A stretch of 64,000 bases of DNA from Algicoccus sp048820935 (GTDB lineage Bacteria > Pseudomonadota > Gammaproteobacteria > Burkholderiales > Burkholderiaceae_B), in the NCBI RefSeq assembly GCF_048820935.1, contig NZ_JBMERD010000003.1, forward strand, positions 62,001 through 126,000. Reading direction: 5' to 3'. The notes below the pieces were generated by a model. It worked only from the letters and a program-made list of their open reading frames with translations. It did no database searches and had not been told where the DNA came from. Shown one piece after another: positions 37,427-46,765 of this stretch. Both the position numbers and the translations under genes were made by a program. Every line of letters begins with the position of its first letter. Position 1 is the stretch's first letter.

Positions 37427-37466
37427 GCCCGGAGCTTTCTAAGGAAGGATCCGGGCGTTGCTTTTT
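37427..37466 (+). terminator. Hairpin with T-run between dnaK and dnaJ
   Basis: GCCCGGA (37427-37433) pairs with TCCGGGC (37450-37456), followed by GTTGCTTTTT. It sits in the 84-base gap before dnaJ and probably reduces transcription into dnaJ, keeping DnaK in excess. Confidence 0.7.
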
Positions 37467-37486
37467 AATCCATCTGAAAGACCGTC

Positions 37487-38596
37487 ATGTCAAATCGAGA
37501 TTTTTACGAAGTGCTGGGTGTGAGCCAGCAAGCCTCCGATAACGAAATCAAAAGAGCTTACCGCAAGCAAGCTATGCGCTGGCATCCTGATCGAAATCAG
37601 GACAACCCCAAGGCTGAAGAAGAGTTTAAAGCGGTTCAAAAAGCTTATGAGGTGTTGTCAGACCCGCAGACGCGCGCCGCTTACGACCGGTATGGGCACG
37701 CTGGTGTTGAGGGTGGCCCAGGCGGTATGGGCGGTGGTGCGGATTTCTCAGGTGCGTTTGGCGACATTTTCAGTGAGATCTTTGGTGGCGGACGCCGTGG
37801 CGCTTCTCAAGCCTACCGTGGTGCCGATTTAAAGTATTCGCTAGATATTACGCTGGAGCAGGCTGCCGCAGGTCTCAAAACCGAAATACGTGTGCCGAGT
37901 TGGGATGATTGTGAAACTTGTGACGGTTCTGGCGTAAAGCCCGGCACTTCACCAGTTACGTGTAGCACATGTCATGGCGCAGGTGCCGTGCGCATGCAGC
38001 AAGGTTTTTTCAGTGTCCAGCAGACTTGTCCAACTTGTCACGGCAGTGGCCAAGAGATCAAAGAGCCTTGTACCGCGTGCCATGGGGCAGGACAGATTCG
38101 ACGCCAGAAAACGCTGGAGGTGAATATTCCAGCTGGGATTGATTCCGGTATGCGAATCCGTTCCAGTGGCAACGGTGAGCCGGGTGTGCGTGGTGGGCAG
38201 CCGGGCGATTTGTTTGTGGAAGTGAATATCAAACCTCATGATATTTTCCAGCGCGATGGCGATGACTTGCATTGTGAGGTTACGGTGCCATTCACAACAG
38301 CTGCATTAGGTGGCGATATTCAAGTCCCAACCTTGTCAGGTAAAGCTGAGATTACGATTCCGGATGGCACGCAGTCTGGTAAGACATTCAGATTGCGCAG
38401 TAAAGGTATCAAAGGCGTGCGTTCAGGCTTTCCTGGTGATTTGTACTGCCATATTCAGGTTGAAACCCCTGTGCGTCTGACCGAGAAACAAAAAGAAATC
38501 TTGCGTGAGTTTGAGAAGTCGCTGGGCGAAGGCGGCGAGCGTCATACGCCTCAAAGCAAATCTTGGACTGATCGTGTCAAGGAGTTTTTTAGCTAA
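37487..38596 (+). CDS. dnaJ: Chaperone DnaJ (Hsp40)
   Basis: 369 residues. J-domain with the HPD motif (RWHPDRNQDNP), Gly-rich linker (GGPGGMGGGADFSGAFGDIF), zinc domain with four CxxCxGxG repeats (CETCDGSG, CSTCHGAG, CPTCHGSG, CTACHGAG) and a complete C-terminal substrate domain. It delivers substrates to DnaK and stimulates its ATPase. No separate sigma-32 promoter is seen in front, so it depends on read-through from dnaK. Confidence 0.96.
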   Translation: MSNRDFYEVLGVSQQASDNEIKRAYRKQAMRWHPDRNQDNPKAEEEFKAVQKAYEVLSDPQTRAAYDRYGHAGVEGGPGGMGGGADFSGAFGDIFSEIFGGGRRGASQAYRGADLKYSLDITLEQAAAGLKTEIRVPSWDDCETCDGSGVKPGTSPVTCSTCHGAGAVRMQQGFFSVQQTCPTCHGSGQEIKEPCTACHGAGQIRRQKTLEVNIPAGIDSGMRIRSSGNGEPGVRGGQPGDLFVEVNIKPHDIFQRDGDDLHCEVTVPFTTAALGGDIQVPTLSGKAEITIPDGTQSGKTFRLRSKGIKGVRSGFPGDLYCHIQVETPVRLTEKQKEILREFEKSLGEGGERHTPQSKSWTDRVKEFFS

Positions 38597-38657
38597 TCAT
38601 CTTTAGATGGCCCTATCTCACCCGCTTAGGTAGGCTAAACGAGCGAGACAGATTAAG

Positions 38658-38704
38658 CGGACAGAGTGCACAGGATTGTGATTGTGTGACCTGTCCGTTT
38701 TTTA
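38658..38704 (+). terminator. Rho-independent terminator after dnaJ
   Basis: CGGACAG (38658-38664) pairs with CTGTCCG (38691-38697), followed directly by TTTTTT. It closes the heat-shock cluster. Confidence 0.8.
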
Positions 38705-38733
38705 TACCTAGGACTTGTGCTTAAGACTTAAAT

Positions 38734-39057
38734 TTAAGCCTTAAGCAATTCCAGTGGAAAATGATTTGTCATTGACAAAGGCACATTGGCATCAAAGACT
38801 TGGCTTTGAATGCCGTCAATCCCAAACGAGGTCAGTCGTTCTGTATGCATGGCTAAATAACGATTGAGCGCATCTTCGTTTGCAAACGCATACCAGCCGC
38901 CAGCGCGCTTTGTCTGGGCGTTTTCTGTCCAGACCTTCCACAACAAACCATCTTCCGTTGCAATGCTTTCGGCAAGCGCCTGAAAGGCCTCAGTCATGTC
39001 TTGTCCGAAAGGGCCTTGGGTCGGAAAATCAATTTGCAATAGCTTAGTTGTCATCAT
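38734..39057 (-). CDS. YdhR-like monooxygenase-family protein
   Basis: 107 residues with a dimeric ferredoxin-like (ABM) fold. LLQIDFPTQGPFG, EDGLLWKVWTENAQTKRAGGWYAFAN and the Tyr/His-containing ALNRYLAMHTERL segment follow the YdhR pattern. The function of YdhR is not settled; a monooxygenase role was proposed from structure. The start may be either of two adjacent ATGs. It lies 79 bases downstream of the M16 peptidase, behind a hairpin. Confidence 0.75.
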   Translation of the reverse strand: MMTTKLLQIDFPTQGPFGQDMTEAFQALAESIATEDGLLWKVWTENAQTKRAGGWYAFANEDALNRYLAMHTERLTSFGIDGIQSQVFDANVPLSMTNHFPLELLKA

Positions 39058-39073
39058 AAGGCTCCTATTTATG

Positions 39074-39106
39074 ACCCTGATCCCTCTTTGTGAGAGAGAT
39101 CAGGGT
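39074..39106 (-). terminator. Hairpin between the M16 peptidase and the YdhR-like gene
   Basis: ACCCTGATCCCTCT (39074-39087) pairs with AGAGAGATCAGGGT (39093-39106) with one mismatch and a five-base loop. It lies 30 bases after the M16 stop; no long T-run. Confidence 0.6.
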
Positions 39107-39135
39107 AACCGAGTCAAAAAGTGAACGACTTGGGG

Positions 39136-41916
39136 TTAGGGTGTCGTGCTTTTGGTTTGTGATTTTGCAAAATCACCGGCAAAGGCTTGTACCAAATCTT
39201 CAGCTTTGAGGTATTGACGTAATGCGTCATTGACTTCATCGAGCGTCAAGGTTTGAAGACGGTCGTCAAACGCTTGTGCAAATGCAAATGTACGATTTGT
39301 CTCAAGGTAGCTCTGCCAGATTGAGGCTAGCGTCGCGTCACGTGTGCGTGACAGTGCACGTAAATTCAGCAAACCCACTTTACCGGTTTCAAGCTCTTCC
39401 TCAGTGAAGCCTTCACGTTGCGCACGTTCCAGTTCTTCGTTGAGTGCGACACGCAATTTGGCCAGATTTTCGGGCGCATAAATGGCATAGAGTGACCAAA
39501 CAGCGCTTGGTTCGAAGGCCGATGCGCGTACAGCGCTGCCCACACCGTAGGACAAACCTTCGATGTCGCGGATTCGTGTCCAAAGACGCGAGCTGTGGGA
39601 TTGACCCAGCAAGAAGTTAGCCATCACGAGGGCAGGGTAATGTGGGTCTGTGTCCTGCAAGGCAATGGGCAGACGAGCCAGATAAAACGCATTGGCTTTG
39701 TCGGGTGTTTCCAAAATAAATTGATGCGGTTTAACAGCCTCATATGGGTCTGAAAGTCGTGTGTATTTCGGTGCACGTTTCCAGTCTGAGAGCTGTGTTT
39801 GTAGGACGTTTTCAACCACTTCGGGCTCGAATTCACCAACCACTGAAACGGAAATCTCACCATTACCATAAAACTGTGTATGGAAGTCTACGAGATCATC
39901 CCGCGAGACTTGCTGAATACGATCTAACGATTCCTCGAAGGTCGGTGCATAACGCAGATCATCTTTGGGCCATGGGTTTTCATAGCGATCCAAAGCATTC
40001 TGAGCAATGGCTTCAGGTTCTGACATGGACTTCTGGATGTATGTCACGAGACGTTTTGATACTTCGTCGAATTGATCTTGTTCAAAGGAGGGGGTTTTGA
40101 GCATTTCGACTGCCAGCTCCAAAGCCTCTTTGAGCGTATCTTTGCGACTTGAAATTTGCATTTCAACCGTGGTGCCGCGACCACTCACAGCGATTTGTGA
40201 ATCTAGTTTGTCCAGATGATCGGAGATGGCCTGGCGAGACAATTGCTGAGTGCCATACGCTAAAGTTTCTGCGGTTAAAACAGAGACTGCGGCTTTACCT
40301 TTCAAGGTCTCAGCATCACCGAATTGCACTGAAATGAGTGCGGTGACCCGGTCACCCCGTGTTGGCTTAGGAAGCAAGGCGAGCTTGATCGTGCCGCTAG
40401 GCAGGTTCAAGAGCTTGCGCTGGGTTTGTGCATCCAAGTTGGCCGTTGATGTATCGAATGCCTGACTAATGGCATCCATGCTCTCGGACTCGTAGTCTTT
40501 CAGGAGAGCCGATAAGTCTTGGGGCTCAAAAGCAGGTGCTCGTACAGGTTTGTCAGTTGGGATATATAAACCCTCTGTGCGATTGGACGGCACAAAATAC
40601 TTTTCTGCGGCAGACTGTACTTGTTCGAGTGAAACGGCTTTGACCGCATCACGTTGTTGAAAGAACAAGCGCCAATCACCTTTGGCAATGTATTCGGTCA
40701 GACGCACGCCCACGCGAGAAATATCGCTATAAAGCTGATTCCAACCGTTGAGCCATTGTTGTTTTGCGCGATCCAGATCTTCCTGTGTGAAAGGCTTTTG
40801 TGAAATATCGGCAACGACTGTGTTGAGGATGTTAAGCACCTTCTCAGGCTCTTGGTCATCAGGCAACATAGCACCAAATAGGGCCACGTGAGGATCTTTG
40901 TTGTTGGATGCTGATCCGAACACATCGGTTGCCAGACCTGTTGGCACGAGTGCTTTGTAAAGGGGGCCTGAAGGCGTGTCTGCCAGAATATTGGTCGCCA
41001 TGACAACGGCTGCGAAGTCTGGGTGCGCACCTTGAGGAATGTGATAGATTGTGGCCACTAAAGGTGTGCCGCCTGTGCGTCTGAGGGTGACACGGCGCTC
41101 ACCATCCTGAACCGGTTCAATCGTGTATTCCCTAGGCAAAACACGATCAGGGCGGGCGATCGGTGAAAATGCATCGGCAATGACGTCTAACGTTTGCTGG
41201 ACATCGAATTTACCGGCCACGACTAACACGGCATTGTCGGGTTGGTAGTACATACGGTAAAAATCGCGCAATTGTTCGATGTCGACGTTTTCAACATCTG
41301 AGCGTGCACCAATGACGGCATTGCCGTAGTTATGCCATTGGTATGCCGCGGATGTCATTTTTTGTAACAACATGGACGAGGGACTGTTTTCGCTTTGTTC
41401 CATCTCGTTACGCACAACCGTCATTTCTGAGTCGAGATCTTCACGCAAAATCATGGCATTGACCATGACGTCCGCTTGCCAGCGGATGTACCAGTCTAAA
41501 GTCTCGGGATTGGCTGTAAAGCTTGCAAAATAGTTGGTGCGATCATCCCAAGTTGTGCCATTGGCTTGCAGGCCGCGCTTAGAAAACTCACCGAGTGCAT
41601 TTTTAAGGGTGGGTGTTCCTTTGAAAAGCATGTGCTCAAGCAAATGTGCCATCCCGGTCTGACCATAGTTCTCGTGACGAGCACCGACCAGATACGTCAT
41701 GTTGACAGTGACGGATGCATTGGTGTCGTCTGGTGCGAGTAGGACGGTTAAACCATTGTTTTTAAGCTTGTATTCGGTGATACCTTCGTAGTGACGTATT
41801 TCTTCCACATCAGGCGGTAAGGTCAATGCCTGAGCAGTAAAAGGATTGAGTAACAGTGCGATCAAGCAAAGGCTGATCAGCCACCACGACGTTTGACGCG
41901 CAGTTTGGTCTTGCAT
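39136..41916 (-). CDS. Double-domain M16 zinc peptidase, exported
   Basis: 926 residues. An N-terminal signal peptide (hydrophobic 12-30, cut near AQA) sends it to the periplasm. The first M16 unit has the inverted zinc motif HLLEH (H91, E94, H95) with the third ligand E171 exactly 76 residues on, in RNEMEQSENSP. The second half is a degenerate M16 unit without a metal site, as usual in fused proteins, where it forms the other shell of the chamber (ARLPIALQDTDPHY, GLSYGVGSAVRAS). Such pitrilysin/BamA-partner-like peptidases degrade small peptides. The substrate is unknown. Confidence 0.9.
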   Translation of the reverse strand: MQDQTARQTSWWLISLCLIALLLNPFTAQALTLPPDVEEIRHYEGITEYKLKNNGLTVLLAPDDTNASVTVNMTYLVGARHENYGQTGMAHLLEHMLFKGTPTLKNALGEFSKRGLQANGTTWDDRTNYFASFTANPETLDWYIRWQADVMVNAMILREDLDSEMTVVRNEMEQSENSPSSMLLQKMTSAAYQWHNYGNAVIGARSDVENVDIEQLRDFYRMYYQPDNAVLVVAGKFDVQQTLDVIADAFSPIARPDRVLPREYTIEPVQDGERRVTLRRTGGTPLVATIYHIPQGAHPDFAAVVMATNILADTPSGPLYKALVPTGLATDVFGSASNNKDPHVALFGAMLPDDQEPEKVLNILNTVVADISQKPFTQEDLDRAKQQWLNGWNQLYSDISRVGVRLTEYIAKGDWRLFFQQRDAVKAVSLEQVQSAAEKYFVPSNRTEGLYIPTDKPVRAPAFEPQDLSALLKDYESESMDAISQAFDTSTANLDAQTQRKLLNLPSGTIKLALLPKPTRGDRVTALISVQFGDAETLKGKAAVSVLTAETLAYGTQQLSRQAISDHLDKLDSQIAVSGRGTTVEMQISSRKDTLKEALELAVEMLKTPSFEQDQFDEVSKRLVTYIQKSMSEPEAIAQNALDRYENPWPKDDLRYAPTFEESLDRIQQVSRDDLVDFHTQFYGNGEISVSVVGEFEPEVVENVLQTQLSDWKRAPKYTRLSDPYEAVKPHQFILETPDKANAFYLARLPIALQDTDPHYPALVMANFLLGQSHSSRLWTRIRDIEGLSYGVGSAVRASAFEPSAVWSLYAIYAPENLAKLRVALNEELERAQREGFTEEELETGKVGLLNLRALSRTRDATLASIWQSYLETNRTFAFAQAFDDRLQTLTLDEVNDALRQYLKAEDLVQAFAGDFAKSQTKSTTP

Positions 41917-42034
41917 GGAGTTTTCCCAAAGAGAAGACAGAATGAGTCAACTATGACCCGAATGCTGGAGAAGGGTTCCTTAGCTAGTTCGGATCATCGT
42001 GTATGTTGTAGTTTAAAACAGGATTGCAACATGT

Positions 42035-43204
42035 TTATTTTGACAGAAAACGCATGGCGTCTTCTAGTCCGGAAACGGTGACTGGATACATTCGGTCCTG
42101 GACAATGTTGCGAATAAGGGCAGTTGATTGCCGATATTGCCAAGAAGCTTGCGGTTCAGGGTTAAGCCAAACAGATTTAGGCCAATTACTGGTAATTCGT
42201 TTAAGCCACTCTGCACCCGGTTCTTTGTTGTAGTGCTCGACTGAACCACCGGGTTGCAGAATTTCATAGGGACTCATGGCAGCATCACCCACGAGAATCA
42301 CGCGCCAATCTGCGTTGAACTTGCGCAGAATGTCCCAGGTATCAAAGCGCTCCATATGGCGGCGACGATTTGATTTCCAAAGGTTTTCATAGGGGCAGTT
42401 GTGGAAGTAATACACTTCCAAGTTCCGAAATTCGCTACTCGCTGCAGAAAACAGTTCTTCAACGCGTGCGATGTGATCGTCCATGCTGCCACCGACATCA
42501 AGCAGCATCAGAACTTTCACGCTGTTGTGGCGTTCGGGCACCATCTGCAAGTCAAGGTAACCAGCGTTTCTGGCCGTTTTGCGAATGGTGTCATCCAGAT
42601 CGAGCTCGAGTTGCGCCCCTTCTCGCGCAAAACGTCGTAAACGGCGTAGAGCCACTTTAAAGTTTCGGGTGCCTAGTTCGAGTTGATCGTCGTAATCACG
42701 AAACTGGCGCTCATCCCACACTTTAATCGCTGTGCGATTACCAGCAGAGGTGCCACCAATCCGAATGCCTTCCGGGTGGTAGCCGCTGTTACCGAAGGGT
42801 GAAGTGCCACCAGTTCCGATCCAGCGATTGCCACCTTCGTGTCGCTCTTTTTGTTCTTCGAGTCGTTCCTGAAGCATTTCCATGAGCCGATCCCAGCCGT
42901 GTTTTTCAATTTCGGCTTTTTGCTCATCGGTCAGGCGACGTTCAATTTCTTTGACTAACCAGTCCAGCGGAATTTGTTTGCTGGGTAGTTTGGCTTGCAT
43001 GGCGCGGTAATAAGTCGCAAAGGCACGATCGTAACGATCGTAGAGTGTCTCGTCTTTGACTAGAATGAGTCGCGACAAGTAGTAGAAATCTTCCAGCGTA
43101 GGCGCCATGAGTGGCTGCTGGAGTGCTTCCAGAAGCGCGAGGTACTCTTTGACGCTGACCGCGAGCTTTTGAGAACGAAGGTGGTAAAAAAAATCAACGA
43201 GCAT
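42035..43204 (-). CDS. VWA-domain protein, CoxE-like
   Basis: 389 residues. The N-terminal half is helical (DFFYHLRSQKLAVSVKEYLALLEALQ) and the C-terminal half is a von Willebrand A domain whose metal site reads DVGGSMDDH near residue 235, the variant common in CoxE-like proteins. These work with MoxR-type ATPases to activate or assemble partner enzymes. Two genes upstream is such an ATPase, with an acetyltransferase gene between; the start overlaps that gene by 11 bases. A middle segment (about 115-160) is Gly-rich and flexible. The client protein is unknown. Confidence 0.85.
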   Translation of the reverse strand: MLVDFFYHLRSQKLAVSVKEYLALLEALQQPLMAPTLEDFYYLSRLILVKDETLYDRYDRAFATYYRAMQAKLPSKQIPLDWLVKEIERRLTDEQKAEIEKHGWDRLMEMLQERLEEQKERHEGGNRWIGTGGTSPFGNSGYHPEGIRIGGTSAGNRTAIKVWDERQFRDYDDQLELGTRNFKVALRRLRRFAREGAQLELDLDDTIRKTARNAGYLDLQMVPERHNSVKVLMLLDVGGSMDDHIARVEELFSAASSEFRNLEVYYFHNCPYENLWKSNRRRHMERFDTWDILRKFNADWRVILVGDAAMSPYEILQPGGSVEHYNKEPGAEWLKRITSNWPKSVWLNPEPQASWQYRQSTALIRNIVQDRMYPVTVSGLEDAMRFLSK

Positions 43205-43796
43205 GGCGATTGAGTAAATCCGTCAGATGAGCTTTAATTTCAGGCCATTCGCCTGCAGTGACGCTATACATGACTGTGTCACGAATTGTGCCATCACGTC
43301 GCATTGCGTGGCCCCGTAAAATACCATCGCGTTTTGCCCCTAAACGTTCAATGGCACGCTGAGACGCAAAGTTAAAGTTATCGGTGCGCCACCCAACGAC
43401 ACGGGCCCCAAGTGTTTCAAAAGCGTGTGTCATTAGCAATCGTTTGCACGTGGTGTTGACGTGACTACGTTGCCAGCGTTTGGCGTACCAGGTATAGCCA
43501 ATTTCCAAGCGGGCGACCGACGTCAGAATGTCGTGATAACGGGTTGATCCGATCACGTCCCCACTGTCTATGTCCACGACGGCAAATGGCAGCATGTGGC
43601 CGTTCTGATAACCGGCCAGGGCTTGTTCAATATATGCGCGGGTTTGCTCGGGCTCTGGCACTGATGTGATGCGCAATTGCCAGAGCGCTCCGTCCTGTGC
43701 GGCTTGTCGAAGCCCTTGCTCATGCGCCAAACTCAAAGGTTCTAAGCGAATGCGGGCATCACTTAAAGTGCACGGTTTGATGAGTTGCGTGAACAT
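43194..43796 (-). CDS. GNAT-family N-acetyltransferase (RimJ/RimL type)
   Basis: 200 residues. Acetyl-CoA-dependent transferase of the RimJ/RimL subgroup: LSDARIRLEPLSLAHEQGL at the N-terminus, GSTRYHDI, ARLEIGYTWYAKRWQRSHVNTTCKRLLMTHAFE and FNFASQRAIERLGAKRDG. The usual acceptor is a protein N-terminus or small amine; no prediction is possible here. It is embedded between a MoxR ATPase and a VWA gene on the same strand, with 9 bases to the former and an overlap with the latter. Confidence 0.85.
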   Translation of the reverse strand: MFTQLIKPCTLSDARIRLEPLSLAHEQGLRQAAQDGALWQLRITSVPEPEQTRAYIEQALAGYQNGHMLPFAVVDIDSGDVIGSTRYHDILTSVARLEIGYTWYAKRWQRSHVNTTCKRLLMTHAFETLGARVVGWRTDNFNFASQRAIERLGAKRDGILRGHAMRRDGTIRDTVMYSVTAGEWPEIKAHLTDLLNRHAR

Positions 43797-43805
43797 GATG
43801 GCGAA

Positions 43806-44681
43806 TCACCGACGTGTGGTGTGACGAGTCACTGCAGCCAATCGCTCAAGTAAATGCATGTCCTGTTCGTTTTTCAGGAGCGCACCAGCCAGAATTGGGA
43901 CTGATGTGGCGTTGTGAGCCTGCATTTCTTCGGCACTGACATCTTCAGCAATGAGTAAGCGCAGCCAATCCAGAAACTCGGAAGTCGATGGCTTTTTCTT
44001 CAATCCTGGTGTCTCACGCAACGCAAAAAATGCATCCAGAGCGGCGTTGAGTACTGAGCCATGCAGGTTTGGATAGTGAACGGCCACAATTTCTTGCAAA
44101 GTTTCCCGGTCTGGGAAACGGATGTAATGGAAGAAGCAGCGACGCAGGAATGCATCGGGCAAATCTTTTTCGTTATTCGATGTGATGATTACAAGAGGTC
44201 TGTGATTGGCACGAATGGTCTGACGGGTTTCATACACATGAAACTCCATCTGATCGAGTTCGCGCAATAAATCGTTGGGAAACTCAATGTCGGCTTTATC
44301 AATTTCGTCAATCAGTAAGACAACCGGGGACTCGTGTGTGAACGCCTGCCAGAGAACGCCTTGCACAATGTAGTTGTTGATGTCTTTAACGCGCTCATCG
44401 CCAAGCTGAGAGTCACGCAGCCGTGAGACAGCGTCGTACTCGTAGAGACCTTGGTGGGCTTTTGTCGTCGATTTGATATGCCACTGCAGGAGTGGGCGAC
44501 CGAGTGCGGCGGCAACCTCTTCGGCGAGCATGGTTTTACCCGTGCCGGGTTCGCCTTTGATGAGGAGCGGGCGTTGCAGTGACAGTGCGGCGTTGACAGC
44601 TAGTTTCAGGTCATCGGTGGCGACATAGCGCTCAGAACCCTCAAAACGCGTTTGTGATTGCGGTGTGCTCGATTCGGTCAT
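43806..44681 (-). CDS. MoxR-family AAA+ ATPase
   Basis: 291 residues from the ATG at 44681, which has GAGGA ten bases upstream; a TTG at 44708 would add nine. Walker A GEPGTGKTM, Walker B VVLLIDEIDKAD, sensor 1 IITSNNEKDLP and arginine finger LRRCFFHYIRFPD. MoxR ATPases act as chaperones together with VWA proteins, one of which (CoxE-like) is encoded two genes on. The three genes are tightly spaced and form one transcription unit. Confidence 0.9.
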   Translation of the reverse strand: MTESSTPQSQTRFEGSERYVATDDLKLAVNAALSLQRPLLIKGEPGTGKTMLAEEVAAALGRPLLQWHIKSTTKAHQGLYEYDAVSRLRDSQLGDERVKDINNYIVQGVLWQAFTHESPVVLLIDEIDKADIEFPNDLLRELDQMEFHVYETRQTIRANHRPLVIITSNNEKDLPDAFLRRCFFHYIRFPDRETLQEIVAVHYPNLHGSVLNAALDAFFALRETPGLKKKPSTSEFLDWLRLLIAEDVSAEEMQAHNATSVPILAGALLKNEQDMHLLERLAAVTRHTTRR

Positions 44682-44768
44682 AAGTTCATGTTCCTCAAGA
44701 AATTTCAATGCATTACTGAAGAATGCTGCCAGAGATGAATAGCTTCATCGTACATCGTGGCGGACGTA

Positions 44769-45197
44769 TCAGATCGTTCCAGCGCGACGCAGAATTAAAT
44801 CTAGATACGTGTCGTTATCCAGCGGTTTGTTTAAACGCTGCGCTTCCCAGACGACCTCGCCCAGACATTCCATAATTTGATGAACGGCTTCATGTTCATC
44901 AAAGCGGCTTGCCAGCTTGTGGTGCGCTTGTCGAATGCCTGGTGGGTGATCGATTGAGATTTGTTCAGCAATCGCTAAATGCATCGACAAATGTAAAAAC
45001 GGGTTGGTGCGACCTTCTTCAACAGAGTACTCGCGGGTGAGCGCTTCTGGATCTTCAAGGTCTTCGTGATATTCCGGATGCATGGCGACAAGATCAGCAG
45101 CCATCACTTCAATGGGCGTCAGAATCTGTCCAGAAGTGCGTTTTTTCCAGGCATCAATAAAGAAGGTGCGAACTTGGTCTCGACTGGGATCAAACAT
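44769..45197 (-). CDS. DUF1841-family protein
   Basis: 142 residues from the ATG at 45197 (MFDPSRDQVRTFFIDAWKK). The starting pattern and the central NPFLHLSMHLAIAEQISIDHPPGIR match the DUF1841 family of beta- and gammaproteobacteria. Helical, soluble, with several conserved His and Glu residues that could bind a metal. Function unknown. It is upstream of the MoxR gene on the same strand but separated by about 90 bases. Confidence 0.85.
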   Translation of the reverse strand: MFDPSRDQVRTFFIDAWKKRTSGQILTPIEVMAADLVAMHPEYHEDLEDPEALTREYSVEEGRTNPFLHLSMHLAIAEQISIDHPPGIRQAHHKLASRFDEHEAVHQIMECLGEVVWEAQRLNKPLDNDTYLDLILRRAGTI

Positions 45198-45310
45198 GTT
45201 GAATAATTTTTTGTAGTAAACCACGCACTTGCGCGGCAGGGTGATGTTCAGCATCATAGTGCTTTGTGCGCCTAAAAGGCACTTAAACATTTAGATTCGG
45301 GAGAGTATTC

Positions 45311-45706
45311 ATGAAGGCAGATTCGAAAATTAAGCACCAGACGGCGTTTTTATGGCTAAGAAAAGGGTTGATAGCTGTGTGTATGTTGTTCAGTATGCAA
45401 ATGGTTTACGCACAAATTGATGGTCATGGGCCAGATGCTTGGCGTGTTGTGGATCTGGAACCTGGTGAGTCACTTGATGTGCGCATGGGGCCGGGGATGG
45501 AGTATCCCGTGACAGGTCAGATTGCAGGTGATGCACGTGGTTTGCGTCAAGTGACTTGCGTGCCGCTCTATACGCTCGAGATTTATCAGCGCTTAAGTGC
45601 ACAGGAGCGCTTTGCCCTAGGACAGCGTTGGTGCTTGATGCAAACTGGTGATTTTGGGGTGTCTGGTTGGGTCCCTCAGGCTTTTATTGCTGAAGACAGC
45701 CAATAA
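45311..45706 (+). CDS. Exported SH3-domain protein
   Basis: 131 residues. A signal peptide (residues 14-36, cut after VYAQ) is followed by one bacterial SH3-like domain with LDVRMGPGMEYPVTGQI and a C-terminal CLMQTGDFGVSGWVPQAFI. Two cysteines (in VTCVPL and RWCLMQ) may form a disulfide. Likely a periplasmic protein that binds peptidoglycan or protein; no enzyme domain. A GGGAGAG ribosome site precedes the ATG. Confidence 0.75.
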   Translation: MKADSKIKHQTAFLWLRKGLIAVCMLFSMQMVYAQIDGHGPDAWRVVDLEPGESLDVRMGPGMEYPVTGQIAGDARGLRQVTCVPLYTLEIYQRLSAQERFALGQRWCLMQTGDFGVSGWVPQAFIAEDSQ

Positions 45707-45766
45707 ACTTTTTGGCGGTATGATGAGGAAGACATTAAAAATATCGTAGTGAGCGTAGGAGACAAA

Positions 45767-46666
45767 ATGAAAACCAGAAAATTGGATGTGATTGCGGATG
45801 GATTGACGTACCTAGAAGGGCCCCGTTGGCATGATGGTGCGTTATGGTTTGTCGATTTTTACACCTATGGTGTGTATCGTGTCGATGCAGAAGGTCAGGC
45901 TAGAAAAATCGTGCATATTGAGCAGCAACCATCCGGATTAGGTTGGTTGCCAGATGGGCAGATGCTGATTGTGTCGATGAAAGATCGAAAGGTTTTACGT
46001 TTGCAAGCCGATGGTGAGCTGGTCGAGCATGCCGATATTGGTAATTTGTGTGGTGGCCATGCAAACGATATGGTGGTTGCACCCAACGGCAATGCTTACA
46101 TCGGTAACTTTGGCTTTGATCTGATGGGTGGTGCACCTTATGAGCCTGCGGATTTGATTTTGGTGCGCCCTGACGGCACATCACAAACAGTGGCCACTGA
46201 TCTTGGTTTCCCCAATGGCATGGTCATCACACCCGATGAAAAAACATTGATAGTGAATGAGCTTTTTGGTAACCGTATCTCGCAATTCGAGATTTTGGAT
46301 GACGGTACATTAGGCCCGCGTCGGGATTTTGCGGATTTTGGTCAGCTGGGTGATGAGCCTGATCTTGGCAAACGACTTGAAGCCGCCAAGATTATTCCAG
46401 ATGGTCTGGCGCTTGATGCTGAAGGTGCGGTCTGGTTTGCGGACACAATCAATCAACGGGCTGTGCGTATGGCTGAGGGTGGTGAGATTCTCGAAGTCGT
46501 CGATACTGCCCCAGAAGGCGTGTTTGCCGTTGCGTTAGGGGGTGATGATGGCCGCACTCTGTTCTTATGTGTAGCACCAGATTGGGATGAAGGGGCGCGC
46601 AAAGTCGCTACAGAAGCGAGGATGCTGGCAACCCGTGTCGACGTACCTCATGCGGGGACACCTTAA
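45767..46666 (+). CDS. SMP-30/gluconolactonase-family hydrolase
   Basis: 299 residues from the ATG at 45767, which has TAGGAG upstream. Six-bladed propeller: YLEGPRWHDGALWFVDFYTYGVYRV with the metal-binding Glu, GHANDMVVAPNGNAYIGNFGFD, GFPNGMVITPDEKTL with the conserved Asn, and IPDGLALDAEGAVWFAD with the catalytic Asp. Family members hydrolyse sugar lactones or organophosphates with a divalent metal. No sugar genes are adjacent, so the substrate is open. Confidence 0.85.
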   Translation: MKTRKLDVIADGLTYLEGPRWHDGALWFVDFYTYGVYRVDAEGQARKIVHIEQQPSGLGWLPDGQMLIVSMKDRKVLRLQADGELVEHADIGNLCGGHANDMVVAPNGNAYIGNFGFDLMGGAPYEPADLILVRPDGTSQTVATDLGFPNGMVITPDEKTLIVNELFGNRISQFEILDDGTLGPRRDFADFGQLGDEPDLGKRLEAAKIIPDGLALDAEGAVWFADTINQRAVRMAEGGEILEVVDTAPEGVFAVALGGDDGRTLFLCVAPDWDEGARKVATEARMLATRVDVPHAGTP

Positions 46667-46765
46667 ATTGGGTTTGATGGTGGTTGGGTGAGTTTTTAAA
46701 CAAACTTATCAGGAAGTTATTAGCGTATTCCCTGATGTTTTAATTTATTAAACTCGTGCATAATT

